From Actinomycetota bacterium (lineage in GTDB: Bacteria > Actinomycetota > Actinomycetes > Actinomycetales > Microbacteriaceae): a stretch of 64,000 nt of DNA. Location: contig JAIUOH010000004.1 of the NCBI GenBank assembly GCA_020161315.1, positions 45,616 to 109,615 of the forward strand, read 5' to 3'. The notes beneath the pieces are model-generated. The model worked only from the letters and a program-made list of their open reading frames with translations. It did not search any database and was not told the origin of the DNA. Made by a program: the position numbers and the translations under genes. Below are positions 48,019 to 56,680 of this stretch, piece by piece (position 1 is the stretch's first letter; the number at the start of each line of letters is the position of its first letter).

Positions 48019-48039
48019 GGGAAGTTACGTAATTTTCCC
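48019..48039. promoter_or_regulatory. Palindrome in the pilus-regulator spacer
   Basis: GGGAA-G-TTACGTAA-TT-TTCCC, near-perfect dyad. It lies about 150 bp before the tip pilin start and 107 bp before the LuxR-type gene. The rest of this 279-bp spacer shows no gene. Confidence 0.45.
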
Positions 48040-48191
48040 GGATGTTTTGAACAGGGGTTCGCTTCTAGCCTTACCGCAGGCACAAAGGGGCGCTGTGGCC
48101 GAGGCTTCAACAGATGCTTTGCTACCGGGGGGTGTTTCGGTATCGGGGGTTTGTCCGATTCGGTTCTGGCGCAAGTGGAATCGAGGACACC

Positions 48192-51100
48192 ATGTATCGC
48201 CGCAATGCAGCAAGCAGCAGGGAGAGCCGCGCTCGGACAGGCAGCAGCATACGCGGTGCGCACGCCGCCCGGCAGGAAGCTCGGCTGACTGCTACGCGAG
48301 GCCGTCTCCCACATATGTGGGTGGCGGCCTTCTCCGTTTTCTCGCTGTTGTTGCTCGGGACAAGCCCCGCGTTTGCAACCGGCGAGGATCCCGCCGCGGC
48401 AAGTGTCGAGACCGTGACACCGGCGGCAGACGGTGGGGTGGTGAGCGAGGATCTTCAAGAAACCCCGCCACCTCAACCGGTTGTAGAGGAACCCCCAACA
48501 CCTCCGACCGACACGTCTGCCCCGGTGCCACCTACTGCTACTGAGCAGCCAGCACCACCTGAAACCGATATCGGTGCTCAGGGGGGCACGGGTGGTGCTG
48601 GCCCTGAACCTGCGCAGGCAGACAGCACGGCACCACCCGCGCCCCTCGCCGCGAGTTCGATTCCAGCGCCGCCCTACCTGAGCTGGGTCGCGGTTGATGA
48701 CTCCGGCACCGAGGTAACGATCGATGGTCTGTCGATGGTCGTGCAGGGTTCGCGCGATGTCAGCGATGCAGTTGATGAGGCGCTTTGGGTCGGGGCCCCG
48801 GTGGCGACGGTCGCCGACAACGCGGGGCAGCCCGACTATACCGGGGCAGATCTCGATGCGCGAGCTGGCCACTTTGCGGTGAAGCAGCTCGCCGATGATG
48901 CTGATCCAACGTCAGTGCACGATGTAGCGGCGGGCGAACACTACCGCCTGCGGGCCGCCGTAGCCGAGGGCTTCGCTGTTGGGGACGCGGCGAGTTGGGT
49001 GCTCGTAACGGGCGTGAGCAGCACGGACGAGCCTGAGACGCAGTTGCTGCTCACGGTGCCCGAGGCTCCGAAAGTCTTGGCAAAGACGATCGCGCCCGAA
49101 GTGAGTCTGCTGGCCGCGCCCGCGGGTGCGGACTCCCTAGGGGCGTACCAGCCGAGCTTCGACGACAGCGAGACGACCTCTTGGTACTCGGCAGGCAGCC
49201 CGGCGCAGGCGACCAAAATTGACAGCTTCACCTCGGCGTTCACGCAGGACGCGCAGGGACGGTGGGTGCTCGGTGCCACCTGGAACCGGCCGAATGCAAC
49301 CGGTACGAAGGGCTGGACGATCGAGTACACGGTCGCACCCGAGCGCTGGGGCAAGGGGAGCGGCAGCGTGCTGGTGCCGCAGCCGGATCGCGCGCAGGGT
49401 GGCTCTGTGTTGTTTATCGAGAACAGCAACCAACAGAACTACACCACGCAGTTCTGCACATACACCGGCAAGACCGCCCAGGGCGGGTATGCGGGCCTCG
49501 CCAACTGCCAGACTCTCACGGGAGTGCTGTCTTCGCCAGACGGAGGCTTCACGATGAAGATCGCATGGACGCTGCCTTCGAGCCTGACCGGACAGCAGGG
49601 CTGCCCCTCGACACTCGGCTCGACTGGATACATTCGTTCGTGGACCGGCAACCGCCAACTTCAGGCCTGGGTAGCGCCAGTGACGGTCGACCCGCCGTCG
49701 AACTGCGCGAAGATCACCGTACATAAAGAGGTATTGCGGGGTCAGAACAGCTACCTTGAAGGAGCGACTTTCTCGCTCTACACCGTGACTGGCGGTGGCG
49801 GAATAGGCAGCGCGGTCGGTGCAACGTGGTCGAGCTGCACGATCGGTGCAGCGCCCGCGACCTCGTGCATCATTACTGTGCAGGGCACGCCAAACGCGAG
49901 CGGCTACTGGGTAGTCGAGGGCCCGCCGACACCGGGAAGCCCGGCCGCAAGTACCTTCGCGCTGGGTAAGTTTGCGACGGGCAGCGCGACCGGGACGCTG
50001 AGTGATCAGCGCTATCCGGGGCAGACCGGAAGTCTGTCGCTCGGAAGCAACGTCAGCGTGCCGCGCAGTTCGGGTTCGGTCGCTGAAGAGATTCGAAGCA
50101 TCGGCAAAACAACCAACTCGCTGTCGAACCCGACGCTCGGTGCGACCTGCAACGTCAGCCTCAACATCGGTCTGGTGCTCGATCTCTCGAGCTCGATCGA
50201 CAACACGAACGCGGAGCGCGGGGCATATGCGACGGCGATGAAGAACCTAGTGAACTCGCTTGTCACTTCGGCGAACCTGATCAACATCAAGACGATCACG
50301 TTTAACGAGTCGGCCGCGGTGCGAGCCGGACTGAGCGGAACCGCCTCGGCGTCACTCGCAACCTCGATTGAAAGCTATCTCAACAACTACAGCAACTATG
50401 AAGCGGCAACAAACTGGGACGAGGCGCTGAGTCTCGCGGCAGCAGATTCGAGCCTTGACCTGGTGCTCATGGTCACCGACGGTGCCCCCACGATGAGTCG
50501 CTCATCGAGCGGGGCCGACTCGGTACGCTTCGCGCACATTGAGCAGGCGGTGCTCTCGGCAAACGCGGTGAAGGCGAACGGCGCCCCCGTGTGGGCGGTT
50601 GGTGTGGCCCTGCCCGGTGGCTCGGTGACCAACCTGCAAGCGATCTCTGGCACTGTCGCAAACACCGACTACTTCTCGGAAAGCTGGGAGGCGCTGAACC
50701 AGCGCATGTCGGCGATTGCGCAAGACCTCACCTGCCAGGCGCCCATCCAGCTGACGAAGCAGATTGTGGATGCGTCGGGCGGCAACCCGACCGCCGCAAA
50801 TGGTTGGGATGTCAACGCTACCGCGTCCGCGTTCTCGCCGGCCGGCAGCACCGCAGTAATCGGGCCGATCCAGACTCAGACGACCGCGGGCAGCGGCGGC
50901 TCTACCGGGCGGGCCAACTGGACACTCCGCTTTGACAACCCCAACGGGACTGCGAGCGTGACCATCTCTGAGAACCTTGCGGCTAAGCCCGGCTATCGCC
51001 TGTACGGCGGAAGCTGCACCATCTCTCACGGTACGGGCACCACGCCGACGACGGTGAACTTTACCCAAGGAGAACCGAGCCTCACTCTTACCGGGATTAC

Positions 51101-52067
51101 GCGGCGGGACAGCATCAACTGCGTGCTGCAGAATCAGCTCAGGGCGGCGACCGTGCAAGTGAACAAGGTGTGGGTCGTGAAAAACCCCGCAGGCCAAACC
51201 CTCATGACGGTGCGCGACCCGGCTCTGCCACCCAACACCGCAACGCTTCCTGCCGGTCTGGCTGCTGTGCTGAACCTGACGGGCCCCGCGGCGGCCGGCG
51301 CGAGCGCCCAGGCCTGGGGTACCGCCCGAACGGGGTACGCTGCAGGCAACACTCCGACCCTGAGCGAGTCACCTGTTGCCGGCCAGGCGGCAATCGTTGA
51401 CGCGAGCAAGCTGCCGGGATGCGTGCTGACAACCCAGGCGGTTACCTCGCAAAAGCTTGGTGATACGGCGAACACCACGAGCCCGAACACTGCGCTCGGG
51501 GCGGGCTACACCACGCCGGCCCTCGGTGCTGGGGCGAACGTGCTCGAGATCACAAATACCGTGACCTGTTCGACCAAGCTGACTCTGCTCAAGCACGTGA
51601 GTAACCAAAATCTGCACCCGAACGACTGGACTCTGACAGGAACCCCGGTGAACCCCGGGACAGGTGTCGCAGTTCTGAGTACCACCGGCTCTGAGAGTGT
51701 GGTGCCGCTTGGTTCGGCCTCAAGCAATGTGTTTGAGGTGCCAGCCGGGCAGCAATACTCCCTCGCAGAAGAGCTTGCGCCGGGTAGCACCATCGCATTT
51801 CGCAATCTCAGCATCGAGATAGCTGATCCGACCGCAGTCGGTGGCTGGCGCAAGATCGATGGCACCACAGTATCGGTTGCCCTCGGGCAGAGCGCGGTGT
51901 ACCGCTTCGTGAACGATTCGGTGCCAGCGGTGACGGTACCGCTTACCGGCGGAATGCCAGCTGATCTGCTCGGCATCACCGGACTACTGATTCTCGCAAT
52001 CGCCGTGGGCGCAGGCCTATACGCCACGCGGCGCACACCGTTCAGGGCAAGAGCGGAGGTGCGGTGA
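48192..52067 (+). CDS. VWA-domain pilus tip adhesin, LPxTG-like anchored
   Basis: A 1291-residue surface protein. A long basic N-terminus precedes a signal helix (WVAAFSVFSLLLLGTSPAFA) and a Pro/Thr/Glu-rich stalk. A prealbumin-like domain (KITVHKEVLRGQNSYLEGATF) comes next. The VWA domain has MIDAS DLSSS from Asp664 and MVTDGAPT. Three further prealbumin-like repeats follow (IQLTKQIVDASGG, VQVNKVWVVKN, LTLLKHVSNQN). The sorting signal is VPLTGG, a helix and RRTPFRARAEVR; the motif departs from LPxTG at position 1 (VPLTG). The architecture matches tip pilins such as SpaC/RrgA. ATG 48192 has GAGGA upstream. Confidence 0.87.
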   Translation: MYRRNAASSRESRARTGSSIRGAHAARQEARLTATRGRLPHMWVAAFSVFSLLLLGTSPAFATGEDPAAASVETVTPAADGGVVSEDLQETPPPQPVVEEPPTPPTDTSAPVPPTATEQPAPPETDIGAQGGTGGAGPEPAQADSTAPPAPLAASSIPAPPYLSWVAVDDSGTEVTIDGLSMVVQGSRDVSDAVDEALWVGAPVATVADNAGQPDYTGADLDARAGHFAVKQLADDADPTSVHDVAAGEHYRLRAAVAEGFAVGDAASWVLVTGVSSTDEPETQLLLTVPEAPKVLAKTIAPEVSLLAAPAGADSLGAYQPSFDDSETTSWYSAGSPAQATKIDSFTSAFTQDAQGRWVLGATWNRPNATGTKGWTIEYTVAPERWGKGSGSVLVPQPDRAQGGSVLFIENSNQQNYTTQFCTYTGKTAQGGYAGLANCQTLTGVLSSPDGGFTMKIAWTLPSSLTGQQGCPSTLGSTGYIRSWTGNRQLQAWVAPVTVDPPSNCAKITVHKEVLRGQNSYLEGATFSLYTVTGGGGIGSAVGATWSSCTIGAAPATSCIITVQGTPNASGYWVVEGPPTPGSPAASTFALGKFATGSATGTLSDQRYPGQTGSLSLGSNVSVPRSSGSVAEEIRSIGKTTNSLSNPTLGATCNVSLNIGLVLDLSSSIDNTNAERGAYATAMKNLVNSLVTSANLINIKTITFNESAAVRAGLSGTASASLATSIESYLNNYSNYEAATNWDEALSLAAADSSLDLVLMVTDGAPTMSRSSSGADSVRFAHIEQAVLSANAVKANGAPVWAVGVALPGGSVTNLQAISGTVANTDYFSESWEALNQRMSAIAQDLTCQAPIQLTKQIVDASGGNPTAANGWDVNATASAFSPAGSTAVIGPIQTQTTAGSGGSTGRANWTLRFDNPNGTASVTISENLAAKPGYRLYGGSCTISHGTGTTPTTVNFTQGEPSLTLTGITRRDSINCVLQNQLRAATVQVNKVWVVKNPAGQTLMTVRDPALPPNTATLPAGLAAVLNLTGPAAAGASAQAWGTARTGYAAGNTPTLSESPVAGQAAIVDASKLPGCVLTTQAVTSQKLGDTANTTSPNTALGAGYTTPALGAGANVLEITNTVTCSTKLTLLKHVSNQNLHPNDWTLTGTPVNPGTGVAVLSTTGSESVVPLGSASSNVFEVPAGQQYSLAEELAPGSTIAFRNLSIEIADPTAVGGWRKIDGTTVSVALGQSAVYRFVNDSVPAVTVPLTGGMPADLLGITGLLILAIAVGAGLYATRRTPFRARAEVR

Positions 52068-52183
52068 CTTTCAGACCTTGCGGTTGGGGGAGCGGCCGGT
52101 CTGACGGCACCGTACGAACACCTCACACTTTTCGATCTCACGACAGAGACGCGATGAAGCGTTTCTCAGAAAGGTAGTTCATC

Positions 52184-53767
52184 ATGAACACACAGCAACG
52201 GGGCATCAGGCGCCTCGCGTCTGCTCTCGGAGCACTCATGCTCGCGGGGGCCACGGTGTTGGCGCTCGCAGTGCCTGCACAGGCAGTGGGGCCGAACCTG
52301 CCCCAGCGTCCCGAAGACGGGGGCAGCCTCACTATTCACAAGCTCGTAAGCCCAGTAAGCGACCCCGAGCTGCCGAACAACGGTGGCGAGATCAGCCCTG
52401 AACCGAGTCTGCCGAAGCTCGGCGGGGTGACGTTCAAGGTGACCGCTCTCGATATTGACCTCGCGACAAACGAGGGCTGGGAGCAGGCAAAAGCGCTGAG
52501 CGAGGCAGTCACCGCAGCGGGCAACGCGACTCCAGCCGCGGGCGTGCTCGGCTCGGTAGCCGGCACGATTACCACTGAAGACGACGAAAGCTCGGCCGAC
52601 TACGGCACCGCAACGCTCGACGGCCTCTGGGGAGCGTATCTTGTGGAAGAGACCGGGGGCGGCACAAACGTTGTGACACGGGCCGCGCCCTTCATTGTGA
52701 CCGTACCGTTGCCGACGACTGTGGCGGTAGGCGAAGGCTCGCAGCAGAGCTGGCTCACCGATGTGCACGTGTACCCGAAGAACGGCGTCTCGGTCGCAGA
52801 GAAAACGGTAGATGAGACGGGGGCTTACGGTCTCGGCGACACCGTGAGTTGGACGATCACCGGTTTGATCCCCAACACCACGGGCACCGACCCGGTCACC
52901 TCATTCACGCTTACTGATTCGCTCGATCCGCGCTTGACCTTCGACGAGAGCAGCGTTGTGGCAAAGATTCTGCCGGCAACGTTTGGGCCAGAAGTGCCGC
53001 TTACTGTTGGTGATGATCCTGGTGATGACCTCGGCGTGAGCGCTATCAGCCAAGCCTCGGCAGAGGGGCCAAGGACGGCTCTCACGTTCGCACTGAAGAC
53101 CCCCGGTCTTGCTACTGCATCGTTGTACCCGAGCGGAGTCTTCTCAGTGACGTTTGAGACGACGGTGACCGGCGTTGGAGACGGTACGATCATGAACACT
53201 GCGCTCGCCAACATCAATGGAGAGAGTGTTGAGTCGGAGCCGGTTGACACCCAGTGGGGTGTGCTCGATCTCTTCAAGTTCGATGCCGCCACCGCTGGGG
53301 GCGAGCCAGGAGATCGTGTGGGGCTCGAAGGAGCCGAGTTCCAGATCTTCCTGAACCCGACTCCCGTTGACGGCGAAGAACCCGTGGCTGTGAGCGGCCA
53401 AGATACCTTCACGAGCGGCCCAGACGGCCACGTGCTCGTCGTCGGTCTGCGCGCCGGGGTCACGTACTACGTCGAAGAAACGAAGGCACCAGACAGGTAC
53501 ATGCCGAAGCAGGGCCGCACCGAGGTGCTGATCACCGCAACCACGACCGTGCCCGAAGAGTGCGAGCCGGTCGAAGGGCAAGAGCCCTGCGAGCCAGTGC
53601 TCGTGCCGGTGCAACTCGACATCGCAAACACGAAGATTCCTGATTGGCAGCTGCCGCTCACCGGTGGCACCGCGATGATGGCTCCCGCCCTTGGCATTGG
53701 GCTGATCCTCGTCGCCGCAGGAACCCTGCTCGTCAGCGCACGCCGACGCGGCGCACGCACCGAGTAA
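52184..53767 (+). CDS. SpaA-type major pilin (backbone)
   Basis: A 527-residue pilin. Signal peptide to about residue 33 (VLALAVPAQA); the pilin motif VHVYPKN (Tyr197-Asn200) supplies the lysine K199 that sortase links to the next subunit; the E-box is YYVEETKAPDRY near 428; the sorting signal is LPLTG at 490-494 with helix and RRRGARTE tail. Domains are CNA_B-like and likely carry isopeptide bonds. It lies between tip pilin and sortase. Confidence 0.93.
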   Translation: MNTQQRGIRRLASALGALMLAGATVLALAVPAQAVGPNLPQRPEDGGSLTIHKLVSPVSDPELPNNGGEISPEPSLPKLGGVTFKVTALDIDLATNEGWEQAKALSEAVTAAGNATPAAGVLGSVAGTITTEDDESSADYGTATLDGLWGAYLVEETGGGTNVVTRAAPFIVTVPLPTTVAVGEGSQQSWLTDVHVYPKNGVSVAEKTVDETGAYGLGDTVSWTITGLIPNTTGTDPVTSFTLTDSLDPRLTFDESSVVAKILPATFGPEVPLTVGDDPGDDLGVSAISQASAEGPRTALTFALKTPGLATASLYPSGVFSVTFETTVTGVGDGTIMNTALANINGESVESEPVDTQWGVLDLFKFDAATAGGEPGDRVGLEGAEFQIFLNPTPVDGEEPVAVSGQDTFTSGPDGHVLVVGLRAGVTYYVEETKAPDRYMPKQGRTEVLITATTTVPEECEPVEGQEPCEPVLVPVQLDIANTKIPDWQLPLTGGTAMMAPALGIGLILVAAGTLLVSARRRGARTE

Positions 53768-53787
53768 CCCGAGCGAGAGGCGTCACC

Positions 53788-54762
53788 ATGAATCAGCAAG
53801 AGCTCACCGACACGAAGCACCCCGCAGCTAGTGGGGGCAACGGGTGGGCAATTGCTCGACGTGGTGATGCCTCTCTGCGCCCGGGCGGGCGACGCCTTCG
53901 CCCAGTCTCGCTCGTGGTTGCGGTGCTGGCCCTTGTCGGAGTCGTGCTCATCTTGCTGCCAACCGCCGCGGCCTGGTTCTCGCAGGCCTCGTACTCGACT
54001 CAAATTCAGGAACTGAACCGGCTCACTCAGGTTGCTGACTCCGGCACGAAACAAGAGGCGCTCGCCGCCGCGCACGAGTACAACGCTGGGCTTCCGGGCT
54101 CGGCGCTCATCGCGGCGGGAGAGCGCCTACCGCAAGTGGTATCGAGCGACGGCTCGCCGTACGACAACGCGAGATACCAAAAGTTGCTCGCCAGCGACCC
54201 CACTGGGCTGATGGCGCGAATCAAGATCCCGAAGATCGGGGCCGACCTGCCGATCTATCACGGCACTGATGAGTCGACGCTGCTTCAGGGAGTCGGGCAT
54301 CTCGAGGGCACTGCCCTCCCTGTCGGCGGGCCGAGCACCCACTCGGTTCTGACTGCGCACCGCGGGCTTGCCAACGCCGAGCTTTTCACCCGGCTCGACG
54401 AACTGAAGATCGGCGACACCTTCACGATTGAGGTCTATGGAGAGGTGCTGGTCTACCGCATCATCGAGACCGTCGTGGTGGCGCCAGACGAGACTCAGTC
54501 GCTGTTTCCGAAGCAGGGCGAAGACCTGGTAACGCTCGTCACCTGCACGCCGCTCGGAGTCAACAGCCACCGCATCCTGGTGACCGGTGAGCGAGTCACC
54601 CCGACGCCGCCTGCCGCGATGCAGGGTGCTGGTAGTACCCCAGATATTCCCGGAATTCCGTGGTGGGCCGCTGGCCTGCTCGGTACGGTGATCGCGCTGG
54701 GCTTCTACGTGTGGCGGGCAAGCGCCCCGAAAGAAGACGCAGCTGGCGAGAGTGTGGAATGA
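53788..54762 (+). CDS. srtC: Class C sortase (pilin polymerase)
   Basis: A 324-residue membrane transpeptidase. Helix LVVAVLALVGVVLILLPTAAAW, a possible lid segment SSDGSPYDNARY, then the catalytic triad His191 (TAHRGL), Cys253 (TLVTC) and Arg262 (NSHR). A C-terminal helix (WWAAGLLGTVIALGFYVW) marks class C enzymes. It joins pilins via the YPKN lysine. ATG 53788 has GAGAGG upstream. No housekeeping sortase is in the window. Confidence 0.93.
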   Translation: MNQQELTDTKHPAASGGNGWAIARRGDASLRPGGRRLRPVSLVVAVLALVGVVLILLPTAAAWFSQASYSTQIQELNRLTQVADSGTKQEALAAAHEYNAGLPGSALIAAGERLPQVVSSDGSPYDNARYQKLLASDPTGLMARIKIPKIGADLPIYHGTDESTLLQGVGHLEGTALPVGGPSTHSVLTAHRGLANAELFTRLDELKIGDTFTIEVYGEVLVYRIIETVVVAPDETQSLFPKQGEDLVTLVTCTPLGVNSHRILVTGERVTPTPPAAMQGAGSTPDIPGIPWWAAGLLGTVIALGFYVWRASAPKEDAAGESVE

Positions 54763-54801
54763 GCGTATCGCTGTTCAGGGAGTTGTCGCCAGGCCAGGGC
54801 A

Positions 54802-56508
54802 CTACAGCTCGGCGGCGTCCAGAATCGTGTACGCATACCCCTGCTCAGCCAAGAAACGCTGGCGGTTCTGCGCGAAGTCCTGATCCACAGTGTCTCTCGT
54901 GACCAGCGTGTAGAACGAGGCTGTCAAACCGTCGCCCTTCGGTCGCAGCAGGCGGCCGAGGCGTTGCGCCTCTTCTTGCCGCGAGCCGAACGAACCCGAG
55001 ATCTGAATTGCGACCGATGCGTCGGGCAGGTCGACCGAGAAGTTCGCCACCTTTGACACGACGAGCAGCTTGATCTCGCCGCTGCGAAACGCCCCGAACA
55101 GTCGCTCGCGCTCGTCGACCGGCGTCTGTCCAGTGATGAGGTCGGCCTGCAGCGCCTCGGCAAAGTCTTCGAGCTGGTCGATGTATTGCCCGATCACGAG
55201 CACGCTCTCGCCGGGGTGCTTCTCGATGATGCGCTTCGCCACCTGTTGCTTCGTCGACGCGCTGGCCGCGAGCCGGTAGCGGTCCTGATCCTCGGCCACC
55301 GAATAATCGAAGCGCTCGCTCTCGGGCAGGTCGACGCGAATCTCGAAGCACGCGGCGGGCGCGATGAAGCCCTGCGCCTCGATGTCCTTCCACGGTGCGT
55401 CGTAGCGCTTCGGCCCGATCAGGCTGAAGACGTCGCCCTCGCGACCGTCTTCGCGCACGAGCGTCGCGGTGAGGCCGATGCGGCGGCGCGCCTGCAACTC
55501 GGCGGTCAGCTTGAACACCGGCGCTGGCAGCAGATGCACCTCGTCGTAGACAATGAGGCCCCAGTCTTCGACGTTCAGCAGCGACAGGTGCGCGTACTTG
55601 CCCGCCCGCTTGCTCGTCAGAATCTGGTAGGTCGCGATCGTGACCGGCTTGACCTCTTTCACCTGCCCCGAGTACTCGCCGATATCTTCGGGCTCGAGGC
55701 TGGTGCGCTTCAACAGCTCGTCACGCCACTGGCGGGCCGAGACAGCATTAGTGACGAGGATCAGGGTCTTCGCACCGACCGCCGCCATTGCCCCGGCACC
55801 CACGATGGTCTTGCCCGCGCCACACGGCAGTACGACCACGCCCGAGCCGCCCGCGGCGAACGCGTCGACGGCCTTCTGCTGGTAGTCGCGCATGTGCCAG
55901 TCGCCCTGCGCCAGCTCAATGTCGTAGGGCTCGCCGGGAGTGTAGCCCGCGAGGTCTTCGGCAGGCCAGCCGCGGGCGACCAGCTGCTGTTTCAGCTCGC
56001 CGCGAGCCCACGGCTCGACCGGAAACGTGAACTCGTCGATCTTGCCCGCGAGCAACGGGGCGATCTTCTTGGCGCTCGACACCTCACGCAGAATCGCGGC
56101 GTCGTCCGAGCGCAGCACGAGCTGCCACTCATCGAGGCGCTCGGGCTGGTGTTCGCCGGGCGCGGTATCGTCCGTCGAGCCTGTCGAGATGTGCGAGTCA
56201 CCGCCGACGCGTTCAATGGTGAGCCGCCCGTAGCGGCGCATCGTCTCGCCGATCTCGCTCGAGACCTGCGACGGCACCGGAAACTTCGCGTAGCGATCGA
56301 GCGTCGCCACGATCTCTTCGGCGGTGTGCCCGGCGGCGCGGGCGTTCCAGAGGCCCAGGCGGGTCACCCGGTAGGTGTGAATGTGCTCGGGTGCGCGCTC
56401 GAGTTCTGCGAACACCGCGAGCGCGTGACGCGCGTCTTCGGCGTCTGGGTGCGCGACCTCGAGCAGCACGGTGTGGTCGCTCTGCACGATGAGGGGGCCA
56501 AGATTCAT
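54802..56508 (-). CDS. XPB-type DNA helicase
   Basis: A 568-residue SF2 helicase of the bacterial XPB/ERCC3 group. An N-terminal damage-recognition-like region precedes Walker A LPCGAGKT (about 228-235), DEVH (about 320) and the C-terminal motif GSFGSRQEEAQRLGRLLRPK. It probably acts in DNA repair; bacterial cellular roles are poorly defined. A linker segment near residues 107-113 is encoded by a family C repeat (56174-56190). The next gene on the strand is the usual helicase-associated partner. Confidence 0.9.
   Translation of the reverse strand: MNLGPLIVQSDHTVLLEVAHPDAEDARHALAVFAELERAPEHIHTYRVTRLGLWNARAAGHTAEEIVATLDRYAKFPVPSQVSSEIGETMRRYGRLTIERVGGDSHISTGSTDDTAPGEHQPERLDEWQLVLRSDDAAILREVSSAKKIAPLLAGKIDEFTFPVEPWARGELKQQLVARGWPAEDLAGYTPGEPYDIELAQGDWHMRDYQQKAVDAFAAGGSGVVVLPCGAGKTIVGAGAMAAVGAKTLILVTNAVSARQWRDELLKRTSLEPEDIGEYSGQVKEVKPVTIATYQILTSKRAGKYAHLSLLNVEDWGLIVYDEVHLLPAPVFKLTAELQARRRIGLTATLVREDGREGDVFSLIGPKRYDAPWKDIEAQGFIAPAACFEIRVDLPESERFDYSVAEDQDRYRLAASASTKQQVAKRIIEKHPGESVLVIGQYIDQLEDFAEALQADLITGQTPVDERERLFGAFRSGEIKLLVVSKVANFSVDLPDASVAIQISGSFGSRQEEAQRLGRLLRPKGDGLTASFYTLVTRDTVDQDFAQNRQRFLAEQGYAYTILDAAEL
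56174..56190. repeat. Family C repeat inside the XPB helicase gene
   Basis: GTCGAGCCTGTCGAGAT, the same unit found in the GT2 tail, encodes part of a Ser/Thr/Asp-rich linker on the minus strand. Confidence 0.6.
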
Positions 56509-56680
56509 AACGATCTAGTCTATCGTTCCGGTGCGTGGCGATGGTGCGCGAATGATCCTTTTCGCGGCCGCGTGTGTGCCTCGAAACAACACGACTTCGC
56601 CGAAACTACACGAGAATCTTGTGTCGTTTCGGCAGACTTGTGTCGTTTCGCTTACTCGTTCGGCAGAGCCGCGGCGAGGA

